Assembly: GCA_963719855.1 (NCBI GenBank)
Contig: CAVRDK010000002.1
Location: forward strand, 186,001-250,000
Direction of reading: 5' to 3'
DNA: 64,000 nt
From: CAIQPV01 sp963719855
GTDB lineage: Bacteria; Pseudomonadota; Gammaproteobacteria; Burkholderiales; Gallionellaceae
The stretch's first letter is position 1. Each line of letters starts with the position of its first letter. The position numbers were made by a program, and so were the translations under genes. The notes beneath the pieces were generated by a model. It was not told the DNA's origin. It ran no database searches and saw only the letters and a list, made by a program, of their open reading frames with translations. Positions 18,513-27,048 of the stretch are shown here, piece after piece.

Positions 18513-19928
18513 ATGCTTACCGCATTGAAGCAAGCATTCAACCGCCTGAGTTTTTTGAGCCAGTTTATGCTGGCAATCATCGCTGTTCTTTTGATCGGTG
18601 GGCTTACCCTCGGCTCATGGATGGGGAAGCAGATAGAAAACAGCGAGGTGAACCGTGCCGCAGCAATTTCGGCGGTCTATGTAGAAAGCATTTCTGCATC
18701 TCAACTGCACGGCTGGACAGGCGGGGAAATAGTTGACGACCAGAGGCGTGCCTTGCTCGACTGGACTTTCCTCGAAGGGCCAATGGGTCGCGAATTGCTT
18801 CGCTTCAAGCTCTGGGATAACAGCGGTCGTATCGACTACAGCAGCGACCATGCGCAAATTGGACTTCGCTTCCCGGTAAAGGGGCGGCTTGCTGCAGCCT
18901 TCACAGGCACGGTGCAAGCCAAAATCAGCAATCTCAAAGAAGCCGACAACCAGCCCGAGCATAAGCTCGGGTCGCAAATGCTTGAGGTCTATGTTCCGAT
19001 TTTTTCCAGTTCACATGCCGATATTATTGGAGTCGCCGAGGTCTATCTCCCAGTAGACAATCTGAAACATGAAATCCGTGCCGCCCAGCAGCGCAGTTGG
19101 GCACTTGTCGCGTTCACCACCCTCGCAATCTATGTGTTGCTGTTCAGCCTGGTGCGCCGCGCCAACGATACCATTCAAGGCCAGCAGCGTGACTCGCGCC
19201 GACAACTCGATCAACTCCAAGCTGCACTCGACGAGAACGATCACATGCGCGAGCGGCTGCGCGAGGCTGGCGTAAGCACGACCACGCTCAACGAGGAATT
19301 CCTGATCAGGATTGCCGCTGACCTGCACGACGGGCCAGCGCAAACAATTGCCTACGCCCTGCTGCGCTTCGATGAGTTTGCTTCAATATGCCGTGTCTGT
19401 GCATCGCAGTCGAATAATATTTCGAATGATCTCAACAGCATCCACAGCGCCCTGCAATCCTCGCTGCAGGACGTGCGCAAAATCTCTTCCGGATTGGCAA
19501 TACCGGGCTTGGACGAGCTATCACTCGCCAACACAGTTCGACGCGCTGTGCGTGATTTCGAGCACGTGTACGGACAAACGATCTCAACCGAGATAGATGA
19601 AGCTCTGAATAAGGCGCCGCTTTCAGTCAAGATCACGGTGTACCGGCTGATTCAGGAATCGCTTACCAATTGTCGGCGGCACGCGCCCGGGGGCGCACCA
19701 CAGGTGCAGGTGCAACAGACCGAGGGGCAGGTACTGGTAACAATCACGGATCATGGCGCCGGTTTCGACCTTCAGTCGGCTGCCGTAGGCGGGCGGCTCG
19801 GACTGGCTTTCATGCGCGAACGCGTCAAGCTGCTCGGGGGTATCTTTGAAATCGATTCCGCCCCCGGGCGCGGCACCTGCATCCGCGCAAGACTTCCCCT
19901 TTCAACCGATGAGATGATCCATGTCTAA
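18513..19928 (+). CDS. Sensor histidine kinase, NarX/DegS-type (HisKA_3)
   Basis: A 471-residue membrane sensor: helix 1 (about 17-37), a periplasmic domain of about 155 residues, helix 2 (196-214), a coiled linker, then the HisKA_3 box ADLHDGPAQ with phospho-acceptor His272. The ATPase domain has VYRLIQESLTNCRRHAP (N box), ITDHGAGFD (G1) and GRLGLAFMRERV. Its partner is the response regulator 175 bases downstream. The ligand is unknown. Being next to the Mto operon makes control of electron-transfer genes possible, but that is inference. The stop codon overlaps an ATGTCTAA that probably was the original start of the regulator gene. Confidence 0.88.
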   Translation: MLTALKQAFNRLSFLSQFMLAIIAVLLIGGLTLGSWMGKQIENSEVNRAAAISAVYVESISASQLHGWTGGEIVDDQRRALLDWTFLEGPMGRELLRFKLWDNSGRIDYSSDHAQIGLRFPVKGRLAAAFTGTVQAKISNLKEADNQPEHKLGSQMLEVYVPIFSSSHADIIGVAEVYLPVDNLKHEIRAAQQRSWALVAFTTLAIYVLLFSLVRRANDTIQGQQRDSRRQLDQLQAALDENDHMRERLREAGVSTTTLNEEFLIRIAADLHDGPAQTIAYALLRFDEFASICRVCASQSNNISNDLNSIHSALQSSLQDVRKISSGLAIPGLDELSLANTVRRAVRDFEHVYGQTISTEIDEALNKAPLSVKITVYRLIQESLTNCRRHAPGGAPQVQVQQTEGQVLVTITDHGAGFDLQSAAVGGRLGLAFMRERVKLLGGIFEIDSAPGRGTCIRARLPLSTDEMIHV

Positions 19929-19948
19929 TCTCAAAATTTTTCACTTAA

Positions 19949-20078
19949 CCGTTCGTGATGAGCTTGATATAACTACTAGCCATTCGACTAAGCTGTCAAA
20001 AGACGACAGCCAAGTCGCTGGTTATGTCGAACCACCAGCCATGCAACCAGAACCCTTCGACAAGCTCAGGGCGAACGG
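19949..20078. repeat. MITE-core palindrome (CGTTCGTGATGAGCTTG) inserted between kinase and regulator genes
   Basis: CCGTTCGTGATGAGCTTG at the left and CTTCGACAAGCTCAGGGCG at the right reproduce the core of MITE copies A and B without their outer CCCRGAT ends. ACTTAA occurs just outside both sides (19943-19948 and 20084-20089). The core is split by the 60-bp hairpin element at 19966-20025. Confidence 0.65.
19966..20025. repeat. 60-bp nested hairpin element, copy T2
   Basis: It separates GAGCTT from GTCGAACCAC, which are contiguous in MITE copies A and B. Apical stem GCTGTC/GACAGC with loop AAAAGAC; lower stem GACT/AGTC; outer ATAAC/GTTAT. Homologous to T1 (6631-6687) and, in opposite orientation, T3 (49591-49637). 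Confidence 0.68.
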
Positions 20079-20102
20079 ATATTTACTTAAGGTAATAGTA
20101 TC

Positions 20103-20750
20103 GTGTCTAACCTGATCCGCATTCTGCTCGCCGACGACCATCCCCTATTTCGCGATGGAGTTGCCCACTCGCTTGCCGCTGAACCAGATTTCGAAGTAAT
20201 CGCCCAGGTCGGCAGCGGTGAGGAGGCAGTGGAGTTGGTGGATAAATTGCATCCTGACATAGTGCTGCTGGATGTCTCGATGGCCGGGATGGGAGGCATT
20301 GAGGCAGCCGGAATGATCGCTGCCAGCACACCGGGAGTACGCATCATGATGCTAACCTCCTCCGAAAACCGGAAAAATCTGATGGCCGCGTTGAAGGCAG
20401 GCGCACATGGCTACGTATTGAAGGGAGTTTCCGCAAGCGAATTGCGCACCATCACGCGCCGGGTGGCCGGAGGCGAGGCTTATGTCACACCCACCCTGGC
20501 CGCAGATATGCTGACCGAGTTTTCCCAACCGCACCCCATTGATTCATTTTCCGAATTGACGCCACGCGAGACAAAAATCCTCCATCTCCTCAGCCAAGGA
20601 CTCACCAACCGTAAAATCGGCGAGCAAATGTTCCTTGCTGAAAAAACCGTCAAGCATTACATGACGAGCATCCTGAATAAACTGCATGTGCGCTCACGCA
20701 CCGAGGCTGCGTTGGTCGCCATGCAGCGCGGTGTGTCTGGACGCAATTAG
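20103..20750 (+). CDS. NarL/LuxR-family response regulator
   Basis: A 215-residue regulator. The receiver domain has the acidic pair at residues 11-12, phospho-acceptor Asp57 (VLLDVSM), MLTS and a lysine near 109. The C-terminal LuxR-type HTH (LTPRETKILHLLSQGLTNRKIGEQM, VKHYMTSILNKL) binds DNA. It starts with GTG at 20103, preceded by TAAGG. A copy of its first four codons in ATG form (ATGTCTAAT) overlaps the kinase stop at 19921, which suggests that the intervening repeat displaced the original translationally coupled start. It works with the upstream kinase. Confidence 0.88.
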   Translation: MSNLIRILLADDHPLFRDGVAHSLAAEPDFEVIAQVGSGEEAVELVDKLHPDIVLLDVSMAGMGGIEAAGMIAASTPGVRIMMLTSSENRKNLMAALKAGAHGYVLKGVSASELRTITRRVAGGEAYVTPTLAADMLTEFSQPHPIDSFSELTPRETKILHLLSQGLTNRKIGEQMFLAEKTVKHYMTSILNKLHVRSRTEAALVAMQRGVSGRN

Positions 20751-20826
20751 TAAATATCAACTGCATTATCTTTCTATCCTAAATTCCTCAGTTCAAGCCA
20801 CAGAGATCACAGAGGACACAGAGAGG

Positions 20827-20915
20827 GTACCCATCGCCCAGATAACCGAGGTGCGCGCTGCTTGTGCGGCCGGTACGGTGAAGAAGCGCATCAGGATGTG
20901 CGGCATGCCTGCTGT
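20827..20915 (-). pseudogene. Relic of an ActP-like sodium:solute symporter gene
   Basis: The minus strand reads GTAGMPHILMRFFTV then PAAQAARTSVIWAMGT, clearly the conserved mid-segment of the acetate permease family. It is similar to, but diverged from, the intact gene next door (GTAGLPHILMRFFTVTDAKAARKS). Only about 30 codons survive. It ends at a strong terminator, and CACAGAGATCACAGAGGACA repeats lie on its other side. Confidence 0.75.
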
Positions 20916-20918
20916 ACC

Positions 20919-20950
20919 AAAAACCACCGGGATCAAACCCGGTGGTTTTT
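20919..20950. terminator. Bidirectional terminator between regulator gene and actP
   Basis: AAAAACCACCGGG, loop ATCAAA, CCCGGTGGTTTTT: perfect 13-bp arms with A and T runs on both sides, serving actP (minus) and possibly the regulator gene (plus). Confidence 0.85.
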
Positions 20951-20974
20951 CTGCATCAGGATAACCTTAAAAGC

Positions 20975-22705
20975 TCAATGAACAGCTGCTGCCTCTGCAC
21001 CCAAGCCCGTCTCTGCACGAATCAATTGTGCATCGTATGCTGCCTTTTCTTTCTGACCGCTTTCGCTATTGTCAGTAACTGAGGCTATATATGCAACGAT
21101 AAGAACAGTCGGAAGGACGACAAAGGTCGGGAAGTCATAAGGGAATATAGCGGGGCCCATGGCTAAAACCTTGGTCCAAACCGTCGGCCCGATGATCAAT
21201 AGGCCGATAGACCCAATAATGCCCGTGTATCCTCCAAGCACTGCGCCACGTGTCGTGAGACCTCGCCAGAAGATCGAAAGAACCAGAATGGGAAAGTTTG
21301 TACATGCCGCAATCGAGAATGTAAGTGCCACGATATACGCAACGTTTTGCTTCTCAAAGGCGATACCTAGAAGAACGGCTATAACCCCCAAAATAACCAC
21401 GGCCATTTTTGATACCCACACTTCTTCCTTCTCCGTTGCTTTACCCTTCTTGATTACACTCGCGTAGATATCATGCGATAAGGCCGAGGCGCCGGCCAGT
21501 GTCAGACCGGAAACCACTGCAAGAATCGTAGCAAATGCTACCGCAGCGATAAAGCCAAGAAAGAGATCACCTCCAAGTGCGTGCGAGAGATAAACAGCGG
21601 GCATGCTACCACCCCCCTTGAGAGCAAGGATGCTCTTGGAAATGTCGGCCACATAGGCGGGTTGGTTGGCTACCAGTACAATCGCACCAAAGCCAATGAT
21701 GAAAGTCAAAATGTAGAAGAAACCGATAAAGCATGTCCCGTACAACACAGACTTACGCGCTGCTTTTGCGTCGGTAACGGTAAAAAAGCGCATCAAGATG
21801 TGCGGAAGCCCTGCTGTACCGAACATCAAGGTCAGCCCAAGCGAGATTGACTCGATAGGGTTGGCCTTGGCGCCAATAGGCACAACTGATTTCATGATAT
21901 CCAGATGCTTTGGGTGGAGTGCAACAGCATCAGAGAACAGTTTTTCGAAACTGAAGCCCTCGTGAGACATTACACCCAAAGCCATCAAGGTTGCCCCTCC
22001 AAGTAGCAGGCCAGCCTTAATGATTTGAACCCAGGTTGTAGCCTTCATTCCGCCAAAGGTTACATAAATGATGATCAGCGCACCAACAACAACAATCGAC
22101 TCCCTGTATGAAACCTGTGGCACCAAAGTATGGAGCAATTGTCCGGCACCTACTGCCTGCCCGATCAGATACCAGATCACTACAATCAAGGAACTGATGG
22201 CTGCCATGACACGGATCGGCCCTTGTTTGAGACGAAAAGAAACGACGTCCGCGTAGGTGTATTTCCCCAGATTCCGGAGCCGTTCCGCAACCAGGAACAG
22301 TATGATGGGCCAACCGACCAGCCAACCCACGGAGAAAATCAATCCATAGAAACCGTTCATGTAAACCAAAGCAGCAATACCCAGAAAAGATGCGGCAGAC
22401 ATGTAGTCCCCTGCAATTGCCATCCCGTTCTGCAGTCCGGTCACTCCTCGTCCAGCAGCATAGAAGTCGCTTGCTGTTTTGGTGTGTGTAGCAGCCCAAT
22501 AAGTGATGATCAATGTTATCGCAACGAATATGAGAAACATTATGACCGCATGCCAGTTGACAGGAATTTCAGCAGGCGTCGGGGCAGCAGCGACCACAGC
22601 CGCTGTTACAGGCGCGACGGCAGAGGTGACCATATCCGCAGCTTGTGAGATGCCTGAAACAAAAAGCGCCAGTATCGCAAAAATTATAGTATTTAATATT
22701 TTCAT
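20975..22705 (-). CDS. actP: Acetate/short-chain carboxylate symporter ActP (SSS family)
   Basis: A 576-residue sodium:solute symporter with about 13 helices. It carries the ActP signatures ASDFYAAGRGVTGLQNGMAIAGDYMSAASFLG and FGGMKATTWVQIIKA. A leader-like hydrophobic N-terminus (to about residue 22, SQAAD) precedes the first helix. It imports acetate or similar acids using an ion gradient. The start overlaps the stop of yjcH (ATGA), so the two are co-translated. A relic of a second gene of this family lies just downstream. Confidence 0.9.
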   Translation of the reverse strand: MKILNTIIFAILALFVSGISQAADMVTSAVAPVTAAVVAAAPTPAEIPVNWHAVIMFLIFVAITLIITYWAATHTKTASDFYAAGRGVTGLQNGMAIAGDYMSAASFLGIAALVYMNGFYGLIFSVGWLVGWPIILFLVAERLRNLGKYTYADVVSFRLKQGPIRVMAAISSLIVVIWYLIGQAVGAGQLLHTLVPQVSYRESIVVVGALIIIYVTFGGMKATTWVQIIKAGLLLGGATLMALGVMSHEGFSFEKLFSDAVALHPKHLDIMKSVVPIGAKANPIESISLGLTLMFGTAGLPHILMRFFTVTDAKAARKSVLYGTCFIGFFYILTFIIGFGAIVLVANQPAYVADISKSILALKGGGSMPAVYLSHALGGDLFLGFIAAVAFATILAVVSGLTLAGASALSHDIYASVIKKGKATEKEEVWVSKMAVVILGVIAVLLGIAFEKQNVAYIVALTFSIAACTNFPILVLSIFWRGLTTRGAVLGGYTGIIGSIGLLIIGPTVWTKVLAMGPAIFPYDFPTFVVLPTVLIVAYIASVTDNSESGQKEKAAYDAQLIRAETGLGAEAAAVH

Positions 22706-23013
22706 TTAGAGGCCTCTTGAACGATTTCACGGACAATTGGATCGAACACTGTATTCGCTTTGAAAACATAGACGCCGGTCAGCAAACAGGATATCAGTAT
22801 CACGCCAACACCCAGTATCATCCCCATCGGTATGACACTGCCATCTGATATAGGCTGGGTAAGAATACCGGGCGCGAAGGCGATCATCAGGGTGAAACCA
22901 AAATACATAATGCAGACAATAGCCGAAAGCGTCCATGAAAGTGTGTCGCGCTGCTTGACGAGTTGCAGGTATTTCGGATTGTTTTGTATATTACTTGCGA
23001 TTAATAAAGACAT
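22702..23013 (-). CDS. yjcH: YjcH-like DUF485 membrane protein
   Basis: A 103-residue protein with two membrane helices and the DUF485 pattern (NPKYLQLVKQRDTLSWTLS, PMGMILGVGVI). It is nearly always found just upstream of actP, as here, and is thought to help the permease. Its stop overlaps the actP ATG. GAGGAGAG lies just before its start. About 430 bp of A+T-rich DNA upstream contain palindromes that may be regulatory. Confidence 0.88.
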   Translation of the reverse strand: MSLLIASNIQNNPKYLQLVKQRDTLSWTLSAIVCIMYFGFTLMIAFAPGILTQPISDGSVIPMGMILGVGVILISCLLTGVYVFKANTVFDPIVREIVQEASK

Positions 23014-23267
23014 TGATCTCTCCTCTCAAGTTGTTGGAATTTCATTTGAACTTATTCCAATTACCATTAAAATTGATTTTTGTTCCCCCTTATGACCTCC
23101 TTAGTGGTTTTTCGAAGTTTGTATCTTTAGTGGGGTTTCCGTTTTTCGTGATTAATATTTTGATTATTAAAATCCAGTTTAATATTAAACTCTACTTTAA
23201 TAATCGCTGAAAGTTAATACTGGCGTGGCTATCAGCGAGTATTTCCTCTATAAGCAATATTGCACCA

Positions 23268-23291
23268 TTGAGCAATATTAATATTGCTCAA
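23268..23291. promoter_or_regulatory. Perfect 24-bp palindrome upstream of yjcH-actP
   Basis: TTGAGCAATATT directly followed by its exact reverse complement. A second smaller palindrome, GCAATATTGC, begins at 23254. The 23014-23444 gap has no gene; it is A+T rich and separates two minus-strand units. The palindromes look like operator sites for the acetate permease genes, or part of the end of the exonuclease transcript. Confidence 0.45.
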
Positions 23292-23444
23292 TCATGAAAT
23301 GCGGATACCCCTTTAGTGCTAGCTCGGCTTATCAGTTTCATTAGCCCACACTTCTAATCTAAACAACCAATCAAGCAGTTGTAACGGACTGTTTGAAACA
23401 ATATCACTATTACAATTCGAAAGGAACATGTTCTAGCCAAATAA

Positions 23445-24167
23445 TTAATGCACCTTGTAGCTACTTTGACTATTCAGCCAATGTTGAGATTTTTCCAAAT
23501 CAATAAATTCGGAGAAATCAGTGATTGTTTTTTTACGTGCCTGAACCAGTGCAATCTGAAACAATTGTGCGGTGACCATTGCATCAGCCAATGCGTTATG
23601 GCGAGCATCATTACGAATATCAAAGTGCCCATTCCAGTCATCTAATGTCCGGAAACGATCTGAAAGACCTGGATTTAGCGCTGGCATTATGTAAGCCATA
23701 TCCAACCACGAATGTTTGAATGGAATACCAAGGTATTGACTGATTGCTCGTCGAATCATGGTCTGGTCGAAAACAACGTGAAAAGCCACCAGCGGATCTT
23801 TTTTGAGGTAATCCAAAAAATTTAACAGGGCATCGATAGCTGGGACGCCTTCCGTTCGAGCTGCTCCCCCGATACCGTGCAACAAGATATTCTCTTTATG
23901 GCTTGCAACCGGTTGTTGAAGCACGACATAAAAACTATCACCTAGCGCCAGCTGACCATTTACCACCGCTATCGCTCCAATTGAGATGAGTCGGTCTTTC
24001 ATCAAATTTAGTCCGCTCGTTTCCACATCGACGACGACACATCTCATTTCGTTTACTGAAACAGTCAATGGTGCCGGAGGTATCTTTTTCCATGCTTCCA
24101 AACGCGACCGCTGCTGTTCCGTCAGTTGGGGCTTATTTCCAAACAATCTTGCTAGCCACTGAATCAC
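23445..24167 (-). CDS. DnaQ-like DEDDh 3'-5' exonuclease
   Basis: A 240-residue exonuclease of the DNA polymerase III epsilon superfamily. Exo I is VVVDVETSGLN (Asp47, Glu49), Exo II includes AFHVVFDQTMI, and Exo III is RHNALADAMVTAQLF with the catalytic His and Asp. It has an extra N-terminal region of about 40 residues and is not the replicative subunit. The start overlaps the stop of the upstream CBS/DUF294 gene (ATGA). This pairing of the two families in one operon is common in proteobacteria, often beside actP. Confidence 0.88.
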   Translation of the reverse strand: MIQWLARLFGNKPQLTEQQRSRLEAWKKIPPAPLTVSVNEMRCVVVDVETSGLNLMKDRLISIGAIAVVNGQLALGDSFYVVLQQPVASHKENILLHGIGGAARTEGVPAIDALLNFLDYLKKDPLVAFHVVFDQTMIRRAISQYLGIPFKHSWLDMAYIMPALNPGLSDRFRTLDDWNGHFDIRNDARHNALADAMVTAQLFQIALVQARKKTITDFSEFIDLEKSQHWLNSQSSYKVH

Positions 24168-26084
24168 AGACGATACTCCAATGCAAGTCTTGCCTGAAGT
24201 TTTCGTGCCTGCCGGAAAGCCTCTTTAAGGATACGCCTATCCAATTCGTTCAGTTGCTCGGGGTCAATTAAGTTATCCAACGCGTCATCGCACAATCCCT
24301 GCGTCTTCGCCTCATCGTGATGGCGCATGCGCAATACCTGGATAAACAGGAAGGCATCAATCCATGCTTCAATTTCTGCAGCAGGTATTTTCATTTTCAA
24401 AGAACTAGCCCGCAAACGCTGTAACGTGTTGGTATGAGACACTCCTGTTGCCAAAGCAAATATTCGCGCTGCATTCACAAAAGGAGTAATTCCATTCAAC
24501 TTCAGATCGAGTTTGTTTTCCTTTCCAACAACAAAATCTCTGACCACTCCGAGAGGAGGTCTGATACTCATTGCATCCTCGGCCAACTGATGTAAAAAGC
24601 GACCGTTGTCACTCGCAACGCCGAGCAGCCACTCACGTAATTCATCAGCAAGTTTTTTTTCGCCATATAGCGCACGAAAATCGAAAAAGATCGATGAATG
24701 CAGGAGTGTTTCCTGAGTGCTGTTGATGATCCAGGTCGTAAAGGTACTCTTCCATTCTTCCAGCGACAGGCACCATTGCGGATTCGATGCCATCACCTTG
24801 CCGCGACACAAAGGGAATCCGCACAAAGCCAGGGTGTCGTTGATGCGTTTGGCGACTGGCAATAATTGCTCACGCACCTGATCCGTCGTCATGCCTTCCG
24901 GCACCGTAAAAATGAGTGCGTTGTCCTGATCAGTGCTCAGCGTCTGCTCGAAGCGCCCCTCCGAACCCAACGCCATCCAGCACAGCCGCTCGGCCAGCGG
25001 TGTCGCGTTGATTCCGCTGGCAGTGTATTCCAACTCAACCACGCGCGCGGTGAGCAAATCGTTGAAGGTGGAGATGAACTGCGTCAACTGCTCCGCCGCC
25101 ACTCCTTGCGCCATCATGTTGTGCGCCATGCTGCGGATGTCGGCTGCGGATTGTTGCAACTCTTCAATGTTCAGTGCATGGCGTATGGCCGAGCCAACCT
25201 GACGCAAGCCTACCCGTTGCAAAGCGAACAGGTCTTTTTCCGACACAGCCGACCAGCCGCTCGTTTTCGACGACCAGCACGTGCCGGATTTCTTGCTTGG
25301 CCATGGCCAGCGCCGCCTCATAAGCCAAGGCTTGCGGCGAAAGGGCGGTTAAGTGCGTGGTCATGATGCCGATCACGGCTTGTGCCATGTCGATCTGCGG
25401 CAGTGCGATGCGCGCCAGAACATCGTGGAGCGTCAGGATGCCGAGCGGTCGCCCGGCATCATCCACCGCCACCATCGAGCCGATGCACAACTCATGCATC
25501 CGCTCCAATACTTCACGCACGCTGGTTTGCGCCGAGCAAGTGACGGGCGCACGACGGATGATGGCGGACAACGGGCTGGTCAACGATTGTTGTTCGGCGC
25601 TTGATTGCGTGTACTGCACCTGAATGACTTGCTTGGAGTGTTCCAGCAAATTGGCAATCCGGCGCGTACAAAAATCCCGGAACGGCGCGCTGAGTCCGAG
25701 CAAGGTATGAAAATCCGCGACGGGTAATTCGTAGCAAAAAGTGTCCTTGCCCGCCCGATAAACGCTGGCTACCGGACGATGCGCCAGCAGCGCACCGAGC
25801 GGAAAGCATTCTCCTTCCACCAGTTCCAGCCAGGTGTCCGCTTCGACAGCGTGGGCGACATCCTGCTCGCCATGCACCATGCCCTGCTTGATGACCAGAA
25901 AGCGCTCCACTATGCCGCCATCAGGCGAGACAATTACCTCGTCTTGGGCATAATAAGCAAGCTGCATGCGTTCCAGCATCCACAACAGATGTGCCGGTTC
26001 CATCCGGTCGAACGGCGCATGTGCAGCAAAAAAAACCAGTTGGGAAGAATGAATGGCGCTCATGGCAGATTCTGGATCGGACAC
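24164..26084 (-). CDS. Cyclic nucleotide/CBS-domain and DUF294 nucleotidyltransferase-like protein, frameshifted
   Basis: Domains in order: a cNMP-binding-like fold (residues 1-150), two CBS domains (ITCS... SMVAVDDAGRPLGILTLHDV, then RHVLVVENERLVG), a DUF294 nucleotidyltransferase-like domain (ALGSEGRFEQTLSTDQDNALIF) and a C-terminal helical domain. The frame changes in the second CBS domain: VSEKDLFALQR continues in another frame. Removing one G (plus-strand CC at 25249-25250) restores a 639-residue protein, the normal length. The motif GSEGR...DQDN resembles GlnD-type transferases. It probably senses a nucleotide and modifies or regulates a partner; this is inference. It overlaps the exonuclease gene. 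Confidence 0.83.
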
Positions 26085-26135
26085 GCGATGGTTTATTATA
26101 GTCTCAGGTTCATCCGATTGTTATGTCACATTCAA

Positions 26136-26267
26136 CCCAGATAATCCATTAGACCGTTCGTGGTGAGCTTGTCGAACCACTTGCGCTGTAGAACAAACCC
26201 TTCGACAAGCTCAGGGCGAACGGATGCTGGCAAATCATATCGTATCGCTCCTAATGGATTATTTGGG
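26136..26267. mobile_element. MITE-like element, family 1 (copy B), TTCAA target duplication
   Basis: Termini CCCAGATAATCCATTAGA and TAATGGATTATTTGGG are near-perfect inverted repeats. TTCAA is repeated outside both (26131-26135, 26268-26272). The 132-bp core is the uninterrupted CGTTCGTGGTGAGCTTGTCG / CTTCGACAAGCTCAGGGCG palindrome. This is the cleanest copy of the family and the reference for the interrupted copies. Confidence 0.82.
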
Positions 26268-26369
26268 TTCAATCCCGGCACAAAAGATATTCGTCATCTG
26301 TTGCATGAAGTACGCACCATTGCCATCTGAAGTCTCAGTCAGATTTTTAATGCGGCATTGCGAAAGAGG

Positions 26370-26398
26370 TAGACTAGACAGTCTAATCTAGGCATAAT
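26370..26398 (+). promoter_or_regulatory. TetR-type operator overlapping the efflux regulon promoter
   Basis: Inverted repeat TAGACT AGAC AGTCTA (26370-26385). TAGACT can serve as the -35, with CATAAT (26393-26398) as the -10 at 17-bp spacing. The ATG at 26406 is seven bases past the -10, so the tetR message may be leaderless. Autorepression is likely. Confidence 0.6.
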
Positions 26399-26405
26399 TC
26401 GTGTT

Positions 26406-27002
26406 ATGAACGTGATGATAACCAATCGGGAGCGGCTGCTGCTCGCAGCGAGAGAGTTGTTCCTTGAACAGGGCTATGATGCCAGCGTAGACGCGATTAT
26501 CGGTCGTGCCCAAGTGGCGCGGCAGACGTTCTACAACCATTTCAAGAACAAGGAGAGCCTGTTTGCCGAGGTGGTGCGGGATAGCTTTCTTGATATTCTC
26601 GCGCCGCTGAATGGGCATCCGGACGATTTGCGCCAGAGCCTTATAAACTTTGGTGGAATATACCGGCAGCGGATACTTAACCCGGAGGGCATCGCGGCAT
26701 ACCGCATTTTGAGCGGTCAGGCGTTGCGCTTTCCCGAGTTGGTACGCGAGGTCTATGCGCTGGGAGCCGGACAGATGATAGAGCGACTGGCTGATTTTTT
26801 GCGCAAAGCCATGGAGGATGAGCATATCCGCCATGCCGATACGGTGTTCGCGGCAGAATTGCTGATGGCGATGCTGGTGGGCCAGGAGCGTACGCAACTG
26901 CTGTTTGGCATCCAGCGCCCGCCGGAAGATGAGGCGATGAAGGTGGCCGCTGTGGTTGATGGATTTTTGCGAATATTTGTGCCTGAACAGACGAATACTT
27001 GA
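26406..27002 (+). CDS. TetR/AcrR-family repressor of the RND efflux operon
   Basis: A 198-residue regulator with the TetR N-terminal HTH (RERLLLAARELFLEQGYDASVDAIIGRAQVARQTFYNHFKNKESLF) and a C-terminal ligand-binding helical domain. It is 46 bp upstream of the adaptor gene and on the same strand, so one promoter with the palindrome at 26370 could control regulator and pump together. The inducer is not predictable. A second in-frame ATG at 26415 is possible. Confidence 0.88.
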   Translation: MNVMITNRERLLLAARELFLEQGYDASVDAIIGRAQVARQTFYNHFKNKESLFAEVVRDSFLDILAPLNGHPDDLRQSLINFGGIYRQRILNPEGIAAYRILSGQALRFPELVREVYALGAGQMIERLADFLRKAMEDEHIRHADTVFAAELLMAMLVGQERTQLLFGIQRPPEDEAMKVAAVVDGFLRIFVPEQTNT

Positions 27003-27048
27003 AGATGATCACCCTGCTCCAACGGAATTAACAATAACGAGGTTTTTA

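Noticed and set aside
19921..20115. 64-codon ORF between kinase and regulator
   Set aside because: It is the abandoned regulator start followed by repeat-derived codons (FDKLRANG).
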